Below are positions 22,128 to 34,286 of a DNA stretch of 64,000 nt, one piece after another. The notes under the pieces were generated by a model that saw only the letters and a list, made by a program, of their open reading frames with translations, made no database searches and was not told where the DNA came from. This DNA is from Moniliella sp. 'wahieum' (lineage: Eukaryota > Basidiomycota > Moniliellomycetes > Moniliellales > Moniliellaceae), in contig RSEE01000051.1 in the NCBI GenBank assembly GCA_003971905.1, forward strand, positions 186,001-250,000, in the 5' to 3' direction. The position numbers and the translations under genes are program-made. Numbering within the stretch: position 1 is the stretch's first letter; every line of letters starts with the position of its first letter.

Positions 22128-24209
22128 TTACTTCTTGGTGGGCGCCGTAGCATTGTGCTGCTGGACCAGCTGCTCCACCAAGCCCGGGTTCGCGAGGGAA
22201 GAGAGGTCACCCAGCTGGTCCGCCTCGCCCGCGGCGATCTTGCGCAAGATGCGACGCATGATCTTGCCGGACCGCGTCTTGGGCAGGTCCGACGCAATCA
22301 CAATCTTCTTGGGCGCAGCAAAGGGTCCAATGTTGCGGCGGACCTGGATGACCAACTCCTTGATCAACGCCTCCTCCGACTCGTACACAAAGTCAGGCTT
22401 GAGCGTGACAAAGGCGCAAATCGACTGCCCCGTCAGGTCATCCGGAACTCCCACCACCGCCGTCTCGGCAATGCCCACATGCTCAATCAACGCCGACTCA
22501 ATCTCCGCCGTCGACAGACGGTGGCCCGACACGTTGATCACATCGTCCACACGCCCACGAATCCAAATGTACCCATCGTGGTCGCGGGCGGCACCGTCAC
22601 CGGTAAAGTAGTAGCCGGGGTAGGGCTTGGGTATGTGTCGAGGAACCGGCTATGGTCGCCATAGAGCGTGCGAGCCATCGAAGGCCAAGGTTGTTTGATC
22701 GCCAGCACACCTTCCACATCCGTCCCTTCAATCCTTGCCCGTCTGGGAGTCGAGCAGGACAGGCTGGATGCCCCAGAAGGGGAAGGTGGCCGAGCCGGGC
22801 TTGGTCTTGGTCGCACCGGGCAAGGGAGTCACCATGATCGACCCGGTCTCCGTCTGCCACCAGGTATCCACGATCGCGCACTCGCCTCGGCCAACTTGTT
22901 CGTTGTACCAGTGCCACGCCTCGGGGTTGATCGGCTCGCCAACCGAGCCAATAACACGAAGGGAAGAAAGATCGTGCTTGGCCACATGCTCGTCGCCGAG
23001 CCTGCGCAACAGACGAATGGAGGTGGGAGCAGTGTAGAACTGGGTGAGTTTGTGTTGGTCCACCATCTCCCAGTAGCGAGAAGGAGAAGGATAAATTGGG
23101 TGGATTCAAAGATGAGCGTTGTGACGCCATTCATCAATGGACCATAGACAATGTAGGTGTGGCCCGTAATCCAGCCAATGTCGGCAACGCAAGCGAACTT
23201 GTCATCGGGATGAACATCAAAGATGTGCTTGACACTCAGTGCGGCCCCGAGCAAGTACCCTGCCGTGGAATGCACCACACCCTTTGGCTTGCCCGTGCTG
23301 CCCGAGGTGTAAAGAATAAGAGCGGATCCTCCGAGTTGCGTGGGGTAGGGGGTGAGTAGGGCCGCTCTTTGGCGCACTCTTCGTGCCACCACAGATCGCG
23401 TCCGTGGCGTAAAGGGGACCTGGTTGCCAGTGCGCTGCACAACCAACACGTGCTCCACCCCAGGGCACTCCTTCAACGCCGCATCTACAATCGACTTGGT
23501 CGCGACCGAGCGGCCGCCACGGCGACCTTCATCGGCAGTGATCACCACGCGCGCCCCAGAGTCGTTCGTCCGATCCCGCAGCGAGTCGGACGAGAACCCA
23601 GCAAAGACAACCGAGTGAACCGCACCCACACGTGCACAGGCCAGCAACGCAATCGCAGCTTCCGGGATCATGGGCAGGTAAACAATCACCGTGTCGCCGG
23701 GCTTGACGCCCAGGCGGCGCAGGACCTCGGCGGCTTGGCTGACGGACCGAAGCAGCTCTCCATACGAGATCTCACGGTGCTGGCCGGGCTCGTCGGCTTC
23801 GTAGATGATGGCAGCCTTCTCGGGGTTCTTAAACGCCCACCGGTCCACACAGTTGTACGAGGCGTTGAGCTGGCCTTCGGGGAACCAGGAGACATCCCCG
23901 TGCTCAAAGCCGCCGTGGCGGACGGTTGAAGGGCACGTCCCACGACAAGTTCTCGCGCGCGGCCTGGGACCAGACGAGTCAGTCAGCTACCGGGGCAGTC
24001 GCGGGCAAGAGGGGGAGAGGGGGGCAGAGCACGTACACGGCCCAGAAGCTGTCGGTGTCATTGATCGACTCGTGTGGAGGCGGGTTTGTTACTGGTCCCA
24101 GTTGATGTGGGGGCTGGGGGGGGGGGTAGCTCTTGGGGTTGGAGCCCTCGCCGCGCTGGCGAGGGGGGATGGGGAAGATCTGGCGCGCGTGGTCGACGAC
24201 GTCGGACAT
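22128..24209 (-). CDS. ACS1: Acetyl-CoA synthetase
   Basis: AMP-forming enzyme that makes cytosolic/nuclear acetyl-CoA from acetate, ATP and CoA. The start [20 protein letters not shown] at 24209 leads to [13 protein letters not shown] and an intron with a gtgtac/gtacgt donor. Then come [20 protein letters not shown] and the family blocks [20 protein letters not shown] and [19 protein letters not shown]. The P-loop is [20 protein letters not shown], followed by [39 protein letters not shown] and [18 protein letters not shown]. After a frame break the C-terminal domain reads [20 protein letters not shown], with the CoA-side hinge. It ends in the acetylatable lysine loop [20 protein letters not shown]. 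Length is about 660 residues, normal. There are about four frame changes. There is no mitochondrial presequence or other targeting tail. The upstream side is very GC rich. Confidence 0.97.
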
Positions 24210-25460
24210 GGCGGGGAGGAGGGGAGGAGGGGAGGGGGAAGGTTCGGGCCGGGGCTGGGGAGGCGGGTTGGGGAAGCGATATTAACTCGGGTGCGATACC
24301 AGCCTGTTGCGTCGGGGCCGCTGGGGCCGCAGCGCCCGCAAGATGGCCTGTGCTGTGTGCTGCCTGCTGCCTGCCTGCGCCCCCGCGCCGCGTGCCCAGC
24401 CTGCAACATTGAAACCGTGGGGCGCGAGCGCCACGTCGGTACTGGCCCCGTGCCGCCGCCGCCGCAGGCCAACGCAGGGCACGGCGCGTGTGTGGCGGGG
24501 GAGGGTGACGGGTGACAGGGGCAGTCGGCCGCGTGAGGGACTGGGCAGGCGGGGGGCACTGTGCGCGCACCGCCAGCCCAGCGGCTGTCGGATGTCGACT
24601 CCATCAGGCTTGCCGCTTCCCGCGCCCGGCGTCTCTGCTGGCGGGCACGCCGCCACACGCCAGCCCTCGCCTGGCCGCTCCAGCGGCTGCGCTCCTCCCA
24701 TCTGCCCGCGACGCAGCACGCTGGGGTGGCCTCCCCCGCAGCGCGTCAGCGGGCCCAGTGCTCACGCCGGACCAGTACTCCGTCTGTGTACTCTGTCGCC
24801 CCGTCGCCCGTCTGGCGCGCGCCACGCCAGGCACCCAACCAACAACCGAACCGCCCAACCCCATCGGCCCCCATTGAATCTTCCAGGGAAGCGTGAAGCC
24901 AGTGCTAGTGAGCATGGGCCCTCGGCCGAGGCACGGGGCCAGTGTGCATGTGAACCCGGCGGGTTTGTTGGGCTGCGATTGTTTGTGGTGGTGCCAAGCG
25001 CCGGGGCCTCGGCAGTGCCTCGGCAGCCGCCCCAGCACCCGCACGCTCCATTACTAATGCTTGAAACGCTCGTCTCCGCAGCATGTGGCCGACGCAGCTG
25101 GGCTGGCGTGCCCGCCACACGGCCCTCTAATCATTGGGTTCGCCTGGGCGTCCTCTTCCCGTCTCGTCCGTGTCGCGCAGCCCCAGTGCCGCACCCCAGA
25201 CAGCCTCCCGTAGTTTCGCGCGGCTGTCGCCTCCACGCGGCGCCACACCGCCCAACTCTGTGCTGCCCGGCCTGCCCCCAGACCGTGCCGACGGAAATAA
25301 CATCAGCGTGTCTGACTAGCTGACTAGCACTCGCACGCACCCAAGAGGCCCAGTGGGACCCAATCGCCCCATCCGTGCCCCAGCCCCTCCAGCCTGCCCC
25401 AGCAGACGCAGCCAGTGCATACGTAAGCAGCCTGCATCCGCCTGGTCCGCGCCCGCTTTC

Positions 25461-25478
25461 GTCACGCGTCACGCGTCA
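25461..25478. repeat. tandem TCACGCG motif
   Basis: Two overlapping CGTCACGCGTCACGCGTCA units, part of the dispersed GTGACGCGT family. Confidence 0.75.
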
Positions 25479-27321
25479 GCCCCCTCCGCGCCCTCAGCCT
25501 ATCGCACTGGGCAGGTCCATTCCCGTCCACGTCGAACCCAAGTCCAAGAAAGCCTCAGAACGCCAGGCGGGTCAGTGAGGCTCATCCTGAGGCCCCTGAG
25601 GCCTCCGTGGCCACCTGCCTTGTTCTCCCCTGCTGCCGCTGGCTCTTTGGTCCGCCTGCCCCGCTCCGCCGCTTTCCCGCATTCCCCGCGTTTTTTTTTT
25701 ATCGCGCTCATCAGATTCCATTGTCTATTGTCCCCGTCGGATCCAGGACTCAGCCCTCAGGACGTCAAGCCTCAGAGCCTCAGGCCAGAGCCTCATCGGG
25801 ACCGCTTGTTGGATCGATCGATCGGTCTCCATCTTTTGGCAGTACGCAGTATGCTCACGGCTCTGGCTTTCTCCTCCACCTCCCCCAACACACCAGTGTG
25901 CGGTTCCTGCTCCCGATTGCGGGAGCCGTCGTCGCTGCCGTTGCTCGTACATGTGGTTGGTCGTGCACGGATACATTGTCGTCGGAACGTCATCAGAACA
26001 TTATATGAAAAAGAGCTCTAAAGAGCTCGCTACCATCTGGCGTATCGGCAACAGCAGGCACAGCCTGTCACAGCCGACTGCAACGTGCATATTATACCAG
26101 AGGATCCGTAGTATCCATCTCCTCCGTTCCCCTTTACCTAGCTCCAATTACCATCACGATCAGTTCTATTTCAGTCGTTCCGTCCCGCGGCTCCTCATGC
26201 AAACTGGCATCACTATTGCCGTTGGATACAGTTGGTTCACCGTCAAATGAAACGCCGTGTTGTTTACCACATGCATCATTGATGTCATTGGCAACGAGGT
26301 GAACAGCGCCTACTACTATACGAAGAGCAACAACAGCAAAAGACGCCTCTTGCTCATCAGGTTTTGCTGAACCGATGGGATTGTGGTGAGGCTGCTGAGA
26401 GCCTATACATGGAAAGCAACAATGATAGAGAAACCGGAGGCTACACTCTTCAATATCCGCGCTCCAGGTAATACTGCTGCCACAAAGGACATACTTCTCG
26501 TTACTTTTGTTATGCTAGTTCTTGAAGGGGGGGGGACGTGATAAAAGATGGGAGAGTGCAGTGATCGCGATCATGCGCACCGTATACTTTTACTAAAATC
26601 GATCTTCATGTACCGGGTACCCCCCTCGTCCAGCACTGTGTCGACATGTCCGTATCTTCAGCTTCGGGGCCAACGATGGGCCCATTGGTATGCGCATGAA
26701 CAACTCTCCATGATAATATCCTTCAATGTGCTGCCGTCACAACGTGGAATGGTGACCGTGGTCGTGGTTCCTGCCCTCTTTCTACAAAGGTGGGGGGGAG
26801 AGCTGACCTGGTCGCTTGCCCGCTAGTTCCCAGTCGCCACATGAGATCTGAGAGGGAGCCAGACAGGGTCAACGCCCATAAATGACCAAGTGGATATCTT
26901 ATCTGCTGTTCAGTAAAGGGCACGCATTGTTGCAAACACTGCGTCTGTCACATACAGGTCATCAGATGTCAGACTGCGGCTACAGGCCTCACAGGGAATA
27001 CCCGCAGTGCAAGAACTATTCTATTCAAAAACACTGCCATAATGATCACCCACTCCATGTCGAAACCTATACATGGACTGTTGTGCCCAGGTTTTTGACA
27101 TGCTAATCTAGGGGCCGACCTGAACCTCACAGGCCTCAGCCTCACAGGCATCATGCTCATGGCTGGAACATCACATTGTGGAAATGATAAATGATTAATG
27201 ATCAGGCTACCGATCTCTACTCCGTACTCCGCACTCAGAAGTCACGTCGTCACGCGAGGGCCTATGACATGATGACAAGCTTTCCGTGACGAGTCGGGAA
27301 ATGCTCTAACCAGGTATGATG

Positions 27322-27888
27322 ATGGAGCAGCATCCCCACTAGTATCCACATTAGGCCGTCCCCTATATATCTTCCCCGCTCAAGCTTGAAGAATGGGGGC
27401 TAGGGCGAAGAAGCAGATCAATGGGTGAGCGCGATGAATTGGTCAACCAATGAGAGCCCTCTAGAACCAGAAGAGCTGTCCAACGTAACGTTTAACTGAG
27501 AAGAGCTACGCTTACCAAGCAAAATACGATTGCCCTGAGTAGGACGCAAACAGTCAGAGATAGCTTCTTGTACGCTCCTGACGCTAGTCCGACCTTCAAT
27601 GCAAACCGGGAGATGAGGAAGGAGGGGAACGAGGCGCGACGCTAACCAATCCGCAGCGCGAGAGTCCCGGATGAACTCTGCAGCCAGTTCCGGTTCGCCA
27701 GCGACATGGACGATCAAGCTTCAAGCTTAAGGATCGATCAAGCCATCGGGCCAAGTGGTGTCACATGCCACACACTCCACCACGGACGAATCGGAAATGT
27801 CCCTACACTGAGGGACGGATGATGAGAGCAACGTTCCCACTAGTATCCACACCAATACTCATCTCCCCTATCTCCCCCGCTTAGGCTT
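27322..27888. repeat. Diverged direct repeat pair about 500 bases apart
   Basis: Copy A (about 27322-27381) and copy B (about 27822-27888) share a ggatgatg-like lead, then CCCACTAGTATCCACA without mismatch, then a degenerate CATCTCCCCTATCTCCCCCGCT-like tract (CCCCTATATATCTTCCCCGCT in A). The interval between them is bracketed by AAGCTTGAAG sites at 27381 and 27714. Direct orientation and spacing recall duplicated promoters or solo LTR remnants, but no terminal TG...CA or coding region supports an element. Confidence 0.5.
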
Positions 27889-29125
27889 TCGTATCCACCG
27901 TGGTATGCACATCCAGTCATGCACATCCGTGACAGCTGCTGTCAGAATCACACCGTGCTAGGGGGCCCTTGCCCACTAGGCCCGTATGGGCACTATGGCG
28001 TGATCCTATCAGTTGGGAGATCCTGTGTCCACCTCTCGACTGTGCCCCCTTCCTGAGGAAGTCATATACTCCTCTGCGTCCATAGATGTATGCAATCCAT
28101 CTGCACCCTTTCCCCCATCTCCGTCTCCTGACAGCTGCCCTGCAAACGCTCCTTAACTGTGGGATCCATTTTATGTCCATTGACCTCGTATGGCCCTGGT
28201 GCCCCCTCCGCGGCTCACGGCGCTCATGCACTCATGTCGAACAGCCAAAAAGGACCATGTTGTATAGGACCAACAACTATGACGAAGAACAGGTGCAATA
28301 TGCTCTTTGATAAACTCCACAGCAAACAGTGCCGCTGACATTTCGTGCACGCTTTGGCTATGGCCCTCAAAACGTCACAAGAGAGTAACAAGGACAAGAT
28401 TTAGAACGACCCGGTGTCCACCTCCATTCTGCTAGCTCTATTACGTCGCTTCTTTCTCGTGCCTCTCCTCAGGAAGCAGGGGTTCGTGGGCATCTTGGAT
28501 TTGCCGTGGGCCTCACCGTCGAGAGCGTTTTTATTGTTTACCACGAGAGGCCATGAACGAGGTGAATGCGCGATCTATTAGCATGAGCAACAGCATATGT
28601 TTCTGCTCACTTGATCGAGCCTACGAAGGATGTTGAAGAGGGCACTCATACTCAGCTTATATATGGGACGGCGGCGGTAATGAGGAGAGTTGCTGTTAGT
28701 TATTAAACCTGCGCGTACAGCAGTGGTGCTTGGATATATAAGTGTCAACTGCCTGGTTCTGGCTGTGTCTAACATCCCGAGATCATTGGTCATACTGAAA
28801 ACGACTTAACACATTAGGAAAGAGGATGCGGCAGCACTTGCTCGTGGTCAACGTTCAACATACTACAGCTTGTACAATCGCATATGCCAGCCTGTAAAAG
28901 CGCGATTGCCTCGGGCTCACATTAATATGTTCCCATCACCGATCACCTATGTTTTCACCGATCAGAATCAGAGCACTTTAGCTGTTGGCCCCCCGATTCC
29001 TTCGTCACCTCCACCTTTTCTCGCACGTCACGGCTGCTGTCGCTGCCCCTCCACCTGCGCTGGCTGGCCACATCTACTCCCCTTAACGGCCCGAGGGGAC
29101 GGAGAGACGGGCACGATTGTTTTCA

Positions 29126-30407
29126 ATGGTAGCCACTCCGCCCTTCATCTCGGTTCTGCCTCCGTCTCAACCCTTTCCATCCGCTCGGCGGCCTAACCAA
29201 CGGCAGCGACACCCACATTGAAAGTCCCAAGCAGGACCGCTTGGAACCGAGTCTTCAAGATGCTAAAGATAAGGCCAAGGAAGAGGATCAGGAAAAGGAA
29301 ACAGGAAAAGATGGCAGCGGCCGCGTTGCCGTTCGCATCGCAATGCCCCAATTGCCCTCCGCCCGGGTGGCTCAAGCGCCGGCGCCGAGCAGATACTGGT
29401 CTCGCTCTCCCGTCCACGGTGTTGTCCCACGAAGGCCTTTTCGCGCTCACAGTGCAACGCTGAGCGACGAGACGGCCTACATATTTGGTGGACGCGATGC
29501 CAAAGGTTGTTTGCCGCGAGTTGTGGACATTTGACACGGAGGCCATGTGTGCTCCTGACTTTGAGTTTCGGGTGAAAAGTGCCAACGCCTCGTCGCGCCC
29601 ATTCGGCTTGCATGATTGACCATTCCCTCTACATCTTTGCTGGTGGCGAGAGGTCGTACTATAACGATCTCTATGTTTTTGACACCTCTCCCTTCGCTGG
29701 TCCAAGCTCCAGCCTGGTGTCCAGGTCCTTGGCACGCCCCCTTGCCCGCGCCGTGCCCACACTGCCAACGCCTGGAACGGCCAAATGATTGTTTTGGGTG
29801 TGGAAATGGGTTGGGTGCACAGAACGAGGTGTACAGTCTCCCTCCCGTCTCGTCCGACCCGGCGCCAGAGAGCGAAGGAGCGGACATGCAAGAGCATCAG
29901 ACGGTTTTGCAATGGTCTAAGTGGGAGTGCACTGGCAAGGCCCCCGCCGGCCGCGGCTACCACACCGCTAACATTGTTGAAGACAAGTTGATCGTGATTG
30001 GCGGCTCGGATGGGCACACGAACTTCAACGACATCCACATCCTCCAACTCGATACCAAGGTCTGGTACCAGATCAAGACGGACGAAATGCACTACCGCCT
30101 AGGCCATACGGCGACCCAGGTCGGTTCTTACCTTTTTGTGATTGGTGGTCATGATGGCAAGTCTTACACCACCCAGATCCTACGTCTCAATTTGGTTAAC
30201 TTGCAATGGGAACAACGCCAGGCGTATGGCACCCCGCCGCCCGGGCGGGGGTACCACCAAACCAGGCTCCGCGACTCGGGCCTCGTTTTCCATGGCGGGT
30301 TTGATGGGAAGGGGGCGTATGGGGACATGTGGTACCTCGACTTGGCTGCTTCGGCCTACCTGCCCCAGATCACCTCCTTTACCATCGAACTGGAAGAGAA
30401 GGAATAG
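29126..30407 (+). CDS. Kelch-repeat beta-propeller protein
   Basis: Six kelch units can be read once frame breaks are allowed for: HSATLSDETAYIFGGRDAKG; RRAHSACMIDHSLYIFAGGE with NDLYVFDT; an AHTANAWNGQMIV unit; GRGYHTANIVEDKLIVIGGS with FNDIHILQLDTKVW; YRLGHTATQVGSYLFVIGGH; and GRGYHQTRLRDSGLVFHGGF with GDMWYLDLAASAY. Each has the double-Gly strand and the spaced Tyr/Trp of the family, so a six-bladed propeller is expected. The N-terminal lead is Lys/Glu-rich (KDKAKEEDQEKETGKDGSG), and the tail ends TIELEEKE at 30407. The start at 29126 (MVATPPFISV) is the best upstream ATG but needs one indel; 29241 is a fallback. Fungal relatives act in cell polarity, Ras/cAMP control or ubiquitin ligases; nothing here decides which. 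Confidence 0.88.
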
Positions 30408-30835
30408 GAGCGACCCCAGGGATAACTCCTGCCTTCCCTTCGTGCCCAACTTGCCGTTCCTGCGCGTTACCCTTCTCTAACCCCCCGGGCTCCCTACCTT
30501 CATTGTACCCGTATCTCTCTTAGGTTATATCATCTTGCTCCATGTAGGCCCTGGGAGCTCCTTGCTATCTCGCCTTCCCAGAAGGCACCCAATGCTCCTT
30601 ATTGTGACTTCCCCAACCACTATGAAAAGCACTCACAACCGCATGTGCTACTATCCTCTCTCGTTGCATAGTCGCTTGTGTCTCCAGCAACGGGTCGGAG
30701 CGGGGTCCTTCAAGGTTCCTTCAGTACGCAAAACTGTGCTGGCATGGAAAAGGAGGTGCATTGCTTGTCTAGAGCAGGCCGAAAGGTAGGGCCCAGCTTT
30801 CAAGTCAGCAGGCCGGAGCTCCTCTCATGCTGAGC
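30408..30835. other. intergenic between convergent kelch gene and ATP18
   Basis: Pyrimidine-rich 3' region of the kelch gene followed by about 300 bases without a recognisable feature. Confidence 0.5.
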
Positions 30836-31120
30836 TTAGTGCTCCGCCTTGGGCGCGAGACGGGCTAGAGGGAGATAAAAGAGTGCGAGTCAGTCACCAC
30901 GTTCAGCTTTGTCCTACCACACCAAGGCCGCGGTGGATGGGAAGGAGAGAGAGAACGTACCCCAAGGGTTCTTGGGGTCCTTGAGCGCCTCAGGGGTGTT
31001 GCTGCCCTTGTCCTGGGTGTTCTTGATGAGGTAGCCAACCACGCCGGTGGCGAGGATGAAGGGGAAGAGAGGCTTGACGATGGGCGTCGAGTACACACGG
31101 AAGCCAAGGAAAGTCGACAT
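30836..31120 (-). CDS. ATP18: F1Fo ATP synthase subunit J (i/j)
   Basis: Small single-pass subunit of the mitochondrial ATP synthase membrane sector, involved in dimer and stalk stability. The start at 31120 gives MSTFLGFRVYSTPIVKPLFP, the conserved family opening. A membrane helix FILATGVVGYLIK follows, then a hydrophilic segment ALKDPKNPW, which matches the DPRNPY-type block of the family. An intron at 30865-30960 (gtacgt...tctag) splits the next codon. Exon 2 adds ARLAPKAEH and the TAA at 30836-30838. About 62 residues, as expected, and no frame correction is needed. It shares a 391-base divergent promoter with the amidase. Confidence 0.93.
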
Positions 31121-31511
31121 GGTCAAGACGGGCTGGGCAAGCGAGGCAAGGCAAGGCGGTGGGAGGGCAGAGGCAACCCGCTGGCCTCCCATCCCGCCAG
31201 GCCAATTTCCAAGCAGGCGCACGAAGCTGGTGCCGGTACACTGCCCCTGTCCCCACGGGCTGCAACACTGCCCCTGTGCGGACCCGCCGACATGCTGGCA
31301 AACAGCGGCCGGGACATTACGCAAGCACGCGGAGTTGAAATTGCAATGGCCCATGGCCCGAGTGCAGCATGTGGGGCCACAGAAACGACACATGGACACG
31401 TCTCGGCCTGCCTCGGCTCGAAAGATACAGTGGGCTCACGGCGCGGCTCGGCTGCCTCGGCTCTCCGCTCCTCTCCACTCCTCTTCGCTCCTCCCCACCG
31501 CCCTCCTCCCC
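31121..31511. promoter_or_regulatory. Bidirectional promoter ATP18 / amidase
   Basis: 391 bases, GC-rich, between two start codons. No TATA box. The amidase leader is a C/T-rich run of ctcc repeats (31470-31510). Confidence 0.5.
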
Positions 31512-33533
31512 ATGCTGGCCCGCCACAGCCCCGAGAGGGAGCGCTTTGTCCGCGACTTTAACCGCGCCCGCAACGACCTGCTCTTCGAGCCTCTCTTCCC
31601 TGCCCCTGCCACCGCCGACGAGCTCAGCAAAGTCGCCGTCCTCCTTGCCCTCGGACCCAACGCCCACGAGGTCCGCCAAGTGGCGCGCGCACGAATACGA
31701 GTTGCAACCCAACGACGCCGAAATCCTCGAGTGCAACGTACACACTCTTGTCAGCGCCAGAAGGATGCGACCTGGACTGCTGAGCAGGTCGTCTCTGCCT
31801 TCATCCGCTCTGCCCGCCGCGCTCAGGTTGCCACCAACGCTATCACCCAGTCCCTCTTCCGCCCGGCACTGGAACGTGCTCGGGCGCTCGATGCGCATCT
31901 CAAGACGTCTGGCCAGCTTGTGGGGCCCTTGCATGGCGTTCCCTTTAGTGTCAAGGACCAGATCCTCGTCCTTGGCTCTCGCTCCACCATCGGGTTCATC
32001 GAGTGGGCACGCTCTAACCCTGCCTGGCCTACCATCGAGCCGGCCATGCGCAAGAACAAGCGGCGTTAATCCAGGCTCTCGTTTCGCTCGGCGGCATCCC
32101 CCTCTGCAAGACCAACGTCCCTCAGACCATGCTCACATTTCATTCTGCTAACCCGTTGTACGGAACACCCTCAACCCGTACAGCAAGGACCACATTGCTG
32201 GTGGCTCCAGCTCAGGCGAAGGTGCGTTGCTAGCATGCGATGGTGCCGCGTTCGGAGTAGGAACCGATCGGCGGCTCGATTCGCATCCCGGCCGGACTCA
32301 ATGGCATCTATGGCTTCAAGCCTTCGTCCGGACGGTTGCCCATGACCGGTGTCGTGTCGGCCAGCCTGGGACAAGAAGCGATCCGGACGACGTGGGGTCC
32401 GATGGCACGTTCCATGGCCGATCTGCTCTACCTCTACCGTCTCATCATTGGCGCCATCCACCCGCCTCCGGGGGCACGGTCAGTGCGGTGAGGCGCAAGA
32501 GGCGATTGGTTCGGAACCGTTGGCGCCTCAACCGTTACGGGAAGAACTGCTTCGCGCTGCGCCCAAGGCATTGGACACGCTCCAGCAAACCCCGACCGAT
32601 GAACCTTCGCCACTGGTGAGCAACGCACATTACGAGTTGGGTACTATACCTTTGACGGAATCACCAAGCCTTCCCCGGCTGTGGAGCGGGCCATGGCGAT
32701 GTGGTAGAGCGGCTGGAAGCAAAGTATGCCACTGCCTCCACCACCAGCCCACCCGTATCGAGCTGGTTCCCATCCCCCCTACCTTGATCAATGCATCGGA
32801 AGGGTTTTCGCTGTTTAGTGGCATCCTCACTACCGACCAGGGGCGCGGCGTCTCCTCCCCCATCGGGAACGATCCCGTCGAACCTCCCGTGAGAGTACCC
32901 TGTTCACTGCCAAGCTGCCTTGGTTCGTTCGCGTTGTGGTTCGCTTCCTATTGCGCACGGTGGTGGGACGGGTTCTTGGCCCAAGCTCTGGCCTATGCTG
33001 GAGCTAAGTCGGGCGCCGCATTTTGGGCCGTGGTGGGCAACCGGACCAAGTATGTGCGGGCCTTTAACCACCAAATTGGCGCGGCTTGCGCCTCGATGCG
33101 TGATCACCCCCGTTCAAGCCTCGCCTGCTGTACCCACCAACGCCGTGCAAAACCTCACTCCCTCGCCAACTCGACTGCCTTGTTTAACCTTTTGGATTGC
33201 CCCAGTGTCGCCTTGCCCGTCACCCGCGTCGATCCGAACCTCGATTCGGCCGTCGCACCGCCCCTGCAAGCCCCTGCCGCGATGTCCAGCGGTACAATCA
33301 GGGGTCGGGGCGTTCCCAGCCTTGGGCAATGCCCAACAGAGCTCCCGGATCATGTCGCTCATGTTGTATGGCAAACAGGCGTACGACGCCAAAGCCATGG
33401 CTGGTCTTCCCGTTGGAGTACAGGTGGTGGCACGCCAGCACAACGACGAGACGGCTTTGGCCGTAGCAGCTTTGTGGCGGATGCTTTGGACCTCAACTCG
33501 TTTGGCCCGAATGCGTGGGCGGCTCGTACCTGA
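31512..33533 (+). CDS. Amidase-signature hydrolase (acetamidase / fatty-acid amide hydrolase type)
   Basis: Hydrolyses a carboxylic amide to acid and ammonia using a Lys-cisSer-Ser triad. The start MLARHSPERERFVRDFNRAR at 31512 is followed by a helical lead and ATWTAEQVVSAFIRSARRAQ. The catalytic Lys is in GPLHGVPFSVKDQ. After frame changes come GGIPLCKTNVPQT and the Gly/Ser signature AGGSSSGEGALLA with the cis-Ser. Then GAAFGVGTD, a two-base gap, and GGSIRIPAGLNGIYGFKPSS carry the nucleophile Ser. Downstream are GVVSASLGQEAIRTTWGPMA and RSMADLLYLYRLI. The end is LPVGVQVVARQHNDETALAV and a final NSFGPNAWAART at 33533. Length is about 590 residues, as for fungal amdS-like enzymes. At least six frame breaks occur. 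The substrate cannot be told; amdS-type enzymes supply nitrogen, FAAH-type enzymes act on lipid amides. Confidence 0.93.
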
Positions 33534-34286
33534 TTTCTGGCTGCGTATCCTGGCTTCTGCTTTTGCTTCTGTCTGCTTCTGCTTTTCTGCTTCTGGCTCT
33601 GCTTCTGCTTCTGGCGAGCCAGTTGAATCTCCCCTCCTTCCATTCCTCTTCCCCTTTTCTTCTGTTTGATGACATTGGTTTCTATTCTTGCCCTCTTCCT
33701 CTGCCATCAGTCTCTCACATTATATTGGACCCTCCTTGGGCGTTGAATCACCGCATTCGTGTTGGAAGGACAAATGTCTGTCTCGCCCGCAGACGCTCGG
33801 CCTTAGTCAGCGTTTTATATTCAGAAAGGGAAAAGTGCAGCCGTCCGTGCACAGGGGTACACGCCCTTGCCTCACCGCATCGTGGTTGTTGCACAACTCA
33901 CCATCCTACACTGTTGGCTTCCTCGCACCAGCACCCTCAGTGCTATACTGTTACCCTCTCGTGCACATCAGGCAAGACACCTAACGTTGGGAAGGAAGGA
34001 AACGGAAGGGAAGGGAAGGGAGGCGTCAGTGGCACAGTGCAAGACCTGCACCAGCGAAGCAGTTGTGCACCACAGTCACGGAGCCACACAGACTTCCACA
34101 TACGCTTGCATACAACTATGTTCGTGTGGGTCAGAACGCCGCAGGGCACTACATGCCATGTCTGCCACCAAGCCTGCTATTCTGATCTCCAAACATGGGG
34201 TAGGACGAAACCCCCAAGAGCTTCGTTCGATGGATATTCCATGGAGCGGATTCACATTCAATTGCCATCTTTTGGGCCCAAGCCGC
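33534..34286. other. intergenic between convergent amidase and chitinase
   Basis: Starts with a CTTCTG-rich minisatellite and T/C-rich 3' UTR. It then has a purine-rich GGGAAGGGAAGGGAGG patch near 34007-34022. No gene seen. Confidence 0.5.
33538..33607. repeat. CTTCTG-type minisatellite
   Basis: About ten degenerate copies of gcttctg/cttctgctttt beginning right after the amidase stop codon. It is likely transcribed as amidase 3' UTR. Confidence 0.7.

Larger units (their letters stand above)
24210..29125. other. gene-poor 4.9 kb between ACS and kelch gene
   Basis: No gene can be supported. The first 1.4 kb (to about 25600) is GC-rich and full of overlapping frames in all phases, which is expected from composition. 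From about 25700 the sequence becomes much more AT-rich with only short frames, TATATA stretches (27363, 28658, 28733), CCTNAGG clusters (25586-25606, 25749-25795, 27127-27151), ACGCGT repeats at 25461-25478 and two AAGCTTGAAG sites at 27381 and 27714. A diverged direct repeat lies at 27322-27888. The last 200 bases are probably the kelch gene leader. Confidence 0.55.

Noticed and set aside
24307..25323. 338-codon plus-strand open frame upstream of ACS1
   Set aside because: Composition is GC-rich in all phases, several other long frames overlap on both strands, and the product is an Arg/Pro/Ala/Cys mixture without any domain; expected by chance in such sequence.
27418..27717. Minus-strand 99-codon frame between the direct repeats
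   Set aside because: It has no ATG (the first in-frame codon used would be TTG), and no known product, so I do not call a gene, although composition is fairly coding-like.
27322..27888. LTR retrotransposon remnant
   Set aside because: No TG...CA termini, primer-binding site, polypurine tract or Gag/Pol remnant; similarity between copies is limited to a short core.
29193..30092. 299-codon minus-strand frame opposite the kelch gene
   Set aside because: Fully antisense to clear kelch repeats; no recognisable domain.
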